This document shows, in pieces, positions 5,774-10,145 of a stretch of DNA of 10,145 nt. The DNA comes from JABIFK01 sp047619225. Lineage in GTDB: Bacteria > Latescibacterota > UBA2968. The position numbers and the translations under genes were made by a program. Numbering within the stretch: the first letter of the stretch is position 1; every line of letters starts with the position of its first letter. Below the pieces are notes generated by a model. The model was given only the letters and a program-made list of their open reading frames with translations. It ran no database searches and was not told where the DNA came from. Where the stretch lies: contig JBLHJX010000191.1 of the NCBI GenBank assembly GCA_047619225.1, positions 1 through 10,145 on the forward strand. The letters run 5' to 3'.

Positions 5774-6901
5774 ATGGCAGAAGCAATACAATCGCCAGAG
5801 ACAACCGACGACTCCGAGCGCATATATACCGCAGGTCAATGGCACTTGGCCTGGCGCAAATTTAAACAGAACAAACTTGCACTTATCTCCGGGGGTATCC
5901 TCGGCGCCATGTATTTGTGTACCTTGTTATCAGGTTTCATTGCACCTTACGAGGCAGATCACCGGTTTGGTGGGCGCGATTTTGTCTCCCCACAATCCAT
6001 CCGTTTTTTCTCCGACGAAGGATTCCACGCACGGCCCTTTGTCTATGGACAAACCATTGATTTTGATCCACTCTCAGGCCGAAAAATTTATCAAGAAGAC
6101 CACACACGTCGATATCCCATTTACCTTTTTGAAACCGGCGACACCCATTCATTTCTCGGCTTTAAAACACAACTTCATCTGTTTGGGATTCGGGGTCACA
6201 ATACCGAAGGTATTTTCTTGTTTGGTACAGACCGCCAGGGGCGCGATCTTTTTTCACGTGTATTTTATGGGGCCCGTGTTAGCCTCACCATTGGGCTTAT
6301 TGGTGTGTTCATCAGTATCATTTTAGGCAGTGTATTGGGCGTTATATCGGGTTATTTTGGCGGTTGGGTTGATGAACTGCTACAACGTCTCATCGAAATT
6401 TTGCGCGCATTTCCACAAATCCCCCTTTGGATGGCACTCTCCGCTGCTATTCCTGCCGACATCGATCAACTCAAAACATACTTTCTGATCACCCTCATCC
6501 TATCCTTCCTCGGGTGGACCTCATTGGCCCGCCAAATACGTGGCCGTATGTTATCTTTGCGCAACGAAGAGTTTATAATCAGTGCCCTACTGATGGGTGC
6601 CAGCCACACACGCGTTATCTTTCGCCATCTCATACCCGCCGTATTAGGCCACATCATCGTCATTGGCACCATTGCCGTTCCACAAATGATCTTGGCCGAA
6701 AGTGCACTGTCTTTCCTTAACTTAGGCATTCGCCCTCCCATGACAAGCTGGGGGGTATTGCTTCAAGATGGCCGCAGCCTCACCACCCTCTATTATTACC
6801 AATGGCTCCTCATACCTGCCAGCTTCATCGTTGTTGCAGTGCTCTGCTTCAACTTTCTCGGCGATGGCCTCAGAGACGCCGTAGATCCCTACTCAAAATA
6901 A
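5774..6901 (+). CDS. ABC transporter permease, DppC/OppC-like, with enlarged periplasmic loop
   Basis: A 375-residue inner-membrane protein, partner of the DppB-like permease. Residues 22-58 match the OppC N-terminal domain (WRKFKQNKLALISGGILG) with the first membrane segment. Residues 60-148 form an enlarged periplasmic loop with no motif I recognise; ordinary DppC proteins (about 300 residues) have only a short link here. The family motif FGTDRQGRDLFSR (150-162) follows, then the permease core. The ATPase-docking EAA loop is EEFIISALLMG (265-275), followed by ESALSFLNLGIRPP (309-322) and GDGLRDAVDP (363-372), both characteristic. The start has GCAGGT four bases upstream. No ATPase gene follows: a terminator-like hairpin and a convergent gene close the operon. 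Confidence 0.95.
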   Translation: MAEAIQSPETTDDSERIYTAGQWHLAWRKFKQNKLALISGGILGAMYLCTLLSGFIAPYEADHRFGGRDFVSPQSIRFFSDEGFHARPFVYGQTIDFDPLSGRKIYQEDHTRRYPIYLFETGDTHSFLGFKTQLHLFGIRGHNTEGIFLFGTDRQGRDLFSRVFYGARVSLTIGLIGVFISIILGSVLGVISGYFGGWVDELLQRLIEILRAFPQIPLWMALSAAIPADIDQLKTYFLITLILSFLGWTSLARQIRGRMLSLRNEEFIISALLMGASHTRVIFRHLIPAVLGHIIVIGTIAVPQMILAESALSFLNLGIRPPMTSWGVLLQDGRSLTTLYYYQWLLIPASFIVVAVLCFNFLGDGLRDAVDPYSK

Positions 6902-6913
6902 ATCGAGGAAATG

Positions 6914-6952
6914 CAAAAGTCTCATCACCAGATTTAGGCGTTGAGACTTTTG
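6914..6952. terminator. Terminator-like hairpin closing the transporter operon
   Basis: A perfect 11-base inverted repeat, CAAAAGTCTCA (6914-6924) and TGAGACTTTTG (6942-6952), encloses a 17-base loop. On the plus strand it is followed by the T-rich TGTTTTACTTTTTAC. It lies 13 bases after the DppC-like stop and 27 bases before the end of the convergent rsmD, so it could serve both genes. The long loop and interrupted T-run make it weaker than the hairpin at 2266-2302. Confidence 0.75.
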
Positions 6953-6979
6953 TGTTTTACTTTTTACTTACCCTTCTCT

Positions 6980-7543
6980 CTACCTCCCATACATCGTCAC
7001 CACCGAATCGCCATACTTTTTCTGCCGCACAATCGCCAAACCCCCTACAACACCCTCCAATACCACCCGTACATCATGTTGCACCATCACCCGCGCATCT
7101 TCACTTAAAAACCCAGATATGACCACGCGATCCAAAAATGCAACCGCCATGGGCACGCCGTCAATTTTCTCGTGATAGGGTGGATCCAAATACACCACGT
7201 CAAATACTTTTCCCTCTGCCGCAAGCTCAGACAACAATCTTTCAGCAGGACGATTGTAAACTCGAATCTCGTTTTGCAGTTCCCATTCTTTCAATGTTTG
7301 ACGGATAAACATATGCCGACGACGATCTTTTTCGTTCATCACCACCACCGCGCCTCGACTATATGCCTCTAACCCTATTTGCCCCGAGCATGAAAACAGA
7401 TCGAGAAACTGCAAACCATTCAGGTCACCCAATGAAGAAAACACAGCTTCTTTTACCATGCCCGACGTCACTCGGGCATTCCCCTGACGTCGATTGTTAA
7501 AGTCCAGATGTCGCCCACCTAACTTCCCACTGACAATTCGCAT
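6980..7543 (-). CDS. rsmD: 16S rRNA (guanine966-N2)-methyltransferase RsmD
   Basis: RsmD transfers a methyl group from S-adenosylmethionine to N2 of G966 of 16S rRNA on the 30S subunit. The 187-residue protein begins MRIVSGKLGGR, a hallmark N-terminus, followed by VTSGMVKEAVFSSL (25-38), the methyltransferase motif I LDLFSCSGQIGLEAYSRGA (47-65), the catalytic DPPY (120-123) and the C-terminal KKYGDSVVTMY (175-185). Length agrees with the family (about 180-200). I chose the ATG at 7543 rather than an upstream one at 7657: homology starts here and a GGAG (complement of 7552-7555) sits 8 bases upstream. The longer form would overlap the end of the upstream gene and read through a terminator hairpin. 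In motif I, SCS replaces the usual AGS, a tolerable variation. Confidence 0.93.
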   Translation of the reverse strand: MRIVSGKLGGRHLDFNNRRQGNARVTSGMVKEAVFSSLGDLNGLQFLDLFSCSGQIGLEAYSRGAVVVMNEKDRRRHMFIRQTLKEWELQNEIRVYNRPAERLLSELAAEGKVFDVVYLDPPYHEKIDGVPMAVAFLDRVVISGFLSEDARVMVQHDVRVVLEGVVGGLAIVRQKKYGDSVVTMYGR

Positions 7544-7557
7544 ACCAGACACTCCAA

Positions 7558-7600
7558 AAAAGAAAGCAGCCGGCAAAAAATCTACCCACTGCTTTCTTTT
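7558..7600 (-). terminator. Terminator hairpin between the GWxTD gene and rsmD
   Basis: AAAAGAAAGCAG and CTGCTTTCTTTT form a perfect 12-base inverted repeat (7558-7569 with 7589-7600) with a 19-base loop. Read on the minus strand, its 3' arm runs straight into a T-run (complement of 7556-7561), giving an intrinsic terminator 20 bases after the GWxTD stop. The T-run abuts the rsmD ribosome binding site, so rsmD depends on readthrough or on a promoter inside this 76-base gap. Confidence 0.7.
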
Positions 7601-7619
7601 ATCATTCTTTAACTTTTTG

Positions 7620-10109
7620 TTATTTTCCGTAACGGAATCGCACCTCACGCTCAACACTCTTACCGGTAACCAAATCTGTAATGGTGACCTCTAGTGCGTT
7701 TACGCCTGGCTTTGCTTTGCTTAAAACGATTTCTACATACTCGTGCTGATCAACTTCGCGCCCAACCTGTTCGGTGGTCACTGACACTTGTGCCTTACTC
7801 GATTTAAAAACCGATCTCAAACCAGTGGCAACAGCACCAAAAACACCCACAGAAGGCATGGCACTGGACCGCACTTTATATTCTCTTTTGTAGCGCGTTT
7901 GTCCAAACGAGTCACGGGTGAGGTTGTAAACTTCAAAATAAGCATACACATTTTGCGCGACCGCATAGCTGCGTGTGGGCATAGGAATAATCCACACATC
8001 TTCTTTCTTAAACTTGGTAGCACCTGTATCGGCAATGGTAGAAGCCAATTGGATATCACTGATCTGCAACTCAGAAGGCCGATAATCGTCAATGTTTAAA
8101 TCTTGTCGATAGATGCCTGTTCGACCTGAAATCATGTCTTTCATTTGAACCTGTACTTCATAGGCCCCTGGTGGCACCTGAGTGGTCAACAACTCGGGGA
8201 CAAATGCACCTTTGGTCTTGTCTAACGTGCTATTGCTTTGATAGAAAAACTCTTCTGCAGCGCGATAAATGGTGGTATGTCCTTCATCGGCAAATGCCAC
8301 AGCCAATTGCACATGAATAAAGCTGGAATCGGCCGATTCGACAGCTTCGATTTGCTCAGGCGGAATCCCATAATAGATTTCAACTTGGGTTTGCCCATCC
8401 CCGCCACGAAACTCGGCCAAATCATAGTAGAAATTCAACACATCACCCGGCAAACCGGGTCGATAAAAATCGGGCGTTCGGGTAACCGTAGACTGGTAAA
8501 CCACATCGGGTGTGTGCTCTACCATGCGCGTGATATACGAAATGGCGTCGGCATCTTCAATCGTCGCTTCAGGCAAAGGAGCAAAATCATAACGACCATT
8601 GCCCATCTCATCGGTAAATGTAATTTCAATACCACCATTTAATTGTACAAACGTCCAAGTTTCCCAAGGCACCGTATCAATTTCATTGTCAATGGTTACA
8701 GGCGCATATCCACCAAATTGCAAACGCGTATTCAAACGCCCTGACTGGTCATCTATTCGACTGGAAATGGTGCCATCAATTGAAAAAGGATCGCGTTCAA
8801 AACCAAGTTGGAAACCTTCTGCGGTGCCCCCTTCATCACTATTTAATTCACCCAAATTTTGATCAACAACCCCACCAATATCATCAGAGGCAAAAAATTC
8901 GCTATCATTATCATCTTGTGAGTTGGGATCAAACAACGACCCCTTTTGCTGGCGGTTTGTACGAATAGGAAACACGGGGCCCGTGAATGTCAAAAAAGCC
9001 GCTTCTGGGCCATAAATATCAACCGCCATTTGCATACGCACGGTCTCTACTTCGGGGCTTTGTACAAAATTGAGATCTGAGGAACGTGAGCGATAATCGG
9101 GTTCGCCATATCGAATATAAACTTCACCGCGTTTGTCCCAGGGGTATACATTGGACGAGAAAAAGATGCGTGCAAACCAAACACGCCGATAGTGCTCTAT
9201 CACACGTTCATTAATCTTAGTTAAAATATCGGGATCACGACGTGCCCAAAATTGCTCGCGATAAGCCTGTCGTTCTGGGCCAACCAGGGCCTGATATTCA
9301 GCCAATTCTTGATCAGAAGCAATATACGATATTTCGGTATAGTGTTGGCGCTCGCTCCCCTCAATATTTTGTAAAAATCGCTCAAACAATTCCAAGGCTT
9401 TTTGAGGCTCATTGTTGTAAAAATGCCCCTGTGAAACAATGGGTAACAAATGAACCATGTCGGGATGGTCTTGAATATAAGGGGATATATGGGTTACAAT
9501 TTGGTCAAATTGTTTGGCTTGTATAGATGCCAACCCATAATAATACAAACCCTCAGGATTGTCGGGTTCCAATTCAATGTATTTTAAATAATAAGCCAAT
9601 GCACGGGTGTGATCTTCTTCAAAGCGCTCATACACCTCACCCAATAAACGATAAGCTGGTCCATAGTTGGGGTTGATTTTAGTCGCGCGCTTGGCTTCGG
9701 CAATTGCACGCCTAAAATTGTATAAGGACTCAAGGCCACGTGTGGGTTTCTCGGCATACGTAAGCCCCAACCCCACATAGGCTTCAACCTTGTTTTTATC
9801 TAAGCCTTTCGCCTTTTGAAATGCCGCTTCGGCTTCTTTAAAATCATCTCGTTTAAGCAGCACATACCCCAATCGGGTGTGGAGATGCGCATCGTCGGGG
9901 AAATCAACCACCAACGCTCTAAATGTCTCTAAAGATTCATTTAGTTCACCGGCCTTAAATTGGCGCTCACCCAAAGCCAACATGGTATTTCTAAAAGCCT
10001 GTGTTTTAGGTGCTTCATCAAGCACGACAACTTCTTCTGCCGCAAGAGGGGCAAACATAAACAAACAACCCAAAAAAACAACACACCAGCCTCTCAACGA
10101 GACACTCAT
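7620..10109 (-). CDS. Exported TPR and GWxTD-domain protein
   Basis: An 829-residue protein of unknown precise role. Residues 1-24 are a signal peptide (hydrophobic core VVFLGCLFMFAPLAA, likely cut after Ala24), so it acts in or beyond the periplasm. Residues about 43-245 hold tetratricopeptide repeats (for example LHTRLGYVLLKRDDFKEAEA and LLGEVYERFEEDHTRALAYY), a protein-binding superhelix. A GWxTD-type domain follows: QFWARRDPD (286-294), ERVIEHYRRV (301-310) and YPWDKRGEVYIRYGEPD (322-338). The GW.TD motif itself is altered to PWDKRG while RGxVYIRYGxPD is intact. An acidic, probably disordered stretch (about 396-428) leads to a large beta-rich C-terminal region. The start has GGGGGGAG six bases upstream, an excellent ribosome binding site. 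Found mainly in Bacteroidota/Acidobacteriota-type lineages, the GWxTD domain has no settled function. Confidence 0.9.
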   Translation of the reverse strand: MSVSLRGWCVVFLGCLFMFAPLAAEEVVVLDEAPKTQAFRNTMLALGERQFKAGELNESLETFRALVVDFPDDAHLHTRLGYVLLKRDDFKEAEAAFQKAKGLDKNKVEAYVGLGLTYAEKPTRGLESLYNFRRAIAEAKRATKINPNYGPAYRLLGEVYERFEEDHTRALAYYLKYIELEPDNPEGLYYYGLASIQAKQFDQIVTHISPYIQDHPDMVHLLPIVSQGHFYNNEPQKALELFERFLQNIEGSERQHYTEISYIASDQELAEYQALVGPERQAYREQFWARRDPDILTKINERVIEHYRRVWFARIFFSSNVYPWDKRGEVYIRYGEPDYRSRSSDLNFVQSPEVETVRMQMAVDIYGPEAAFLTFTGPVFPIRTNRQQKGSLFDPNSQDDNDSEFFASDDIGGVVDQNLGELNSDEGGTAEGFQLGFERDPFSIDGTISSRIDDQSGRLNTRLQFGGYAPVTIDNEIDTVPWETWTFVQLNGGIEITFTDEMGNGRYDFAPLPEATIEDADAISYITRMVEHTPDVVYQSTVTRTPDFYRPGLPGDVLNFYYDLAEFRGGDGQTQVEIYYGIPPEQIEAVESADSSFIHVQLAVAFADEGHTTIYRAAEEFFYQSNSTLDKTKGAFVPELLTTQVPPGAYEVQVQMKDMISGRTGIYRQDLNIDDYRPSELQISDIQLASTIADTGATKFKKEDVWIIPMPTRSYAVAQNVYAYFEVYNLTRDSFGQTRYKREYKVRSSAMPSVGVFGAVATGLRSVFKSSKAQVSVTTEQVGREVDQHEYVEIVLSKAKPGVNALEVTITDLVTGKSVEREVRFRYGK

Positions 10110-10145
10110 TGTACACTCCCCCCAAAAAACATTGGGTAAGATGAA

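Noticed and set aside
7544..7657. The longer 225-residue start for rsmD
   Set aside because: The extra 38 residues are antisense-free but non-homologous, overlap the end of the GWxTD gene and cross its terminator hairpin; the inner ATG has a good GGAG and the conserved MRIVSG start.

Overview
The window looks like the chromosome of an uncultured Gram-negative bacterium. Moderate base composition, exported proteins with cleavable signal peptides, a TPR/GWxTD protein and a 'YGGTW'-type family-5 solute-binding protein fit lineages such as Latescibacterota, Poribacteria or other FCB-like groups. That placement is inference only, because no rRNA or other marker gene is present.

Layout. Bases 67-786 (minus) hold an unrecognised helical protein with two diverged internal copies, probably followed by another minus-strand gene starting at base 26. 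Divergent from it, 906-2267 (plus) encodes a receiver-HDOD regulator whose N-terminus is a 12-copy Glu-Ala-Pro minisatellite. Bases 2306-2581 (minus) hold a small gene that ordinary gene calling would miss: a DUF5069-like protein interrupted by one in-frame TGA where the family has a conserved Cys. Just downstream of that codon lies a two-tier stem-loop that fits bacterial SECIS rules. I read it as a 91-residue selenoprotein. A terminator-like hairpin separates it from the convergent HDOD gene. Divergent from it across only 43 bases is a plus-strand oligopeptide-type ABC transporter set: a binding protein (2625-4592), a DppB-like permease (4663-5646) and a DppC-like permease (5774-6901), with no ATPase gene in the window. 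A hairpin at 6914-6952 ends this set against the convergent rsmD (6980-7543, minus). Upstream of rsmD on the minus strand is a large exported TPR/GWxTD protein (7620-10109).

How the genes relate. The transporter trio is a functional unit that must borrow ATPases encoded elsewhere. The receiver-HDOD protein is a signalling output protein of unknown target. RsmD is housekeeping 16S rRNA methylation. The TPR/GWxTD protein acts in or beyond the periplasm. The DUF5069-like gene is the most notable item. If real, it requires SelA, SelB, SelD and tRNA-Sec elsewhere in the genome; none of these is in the window. Ordinary TGG codons for Trp, including two in the same gene, and TGA used as the stop of the 67-786 gene argue against general reassignment of TGA.
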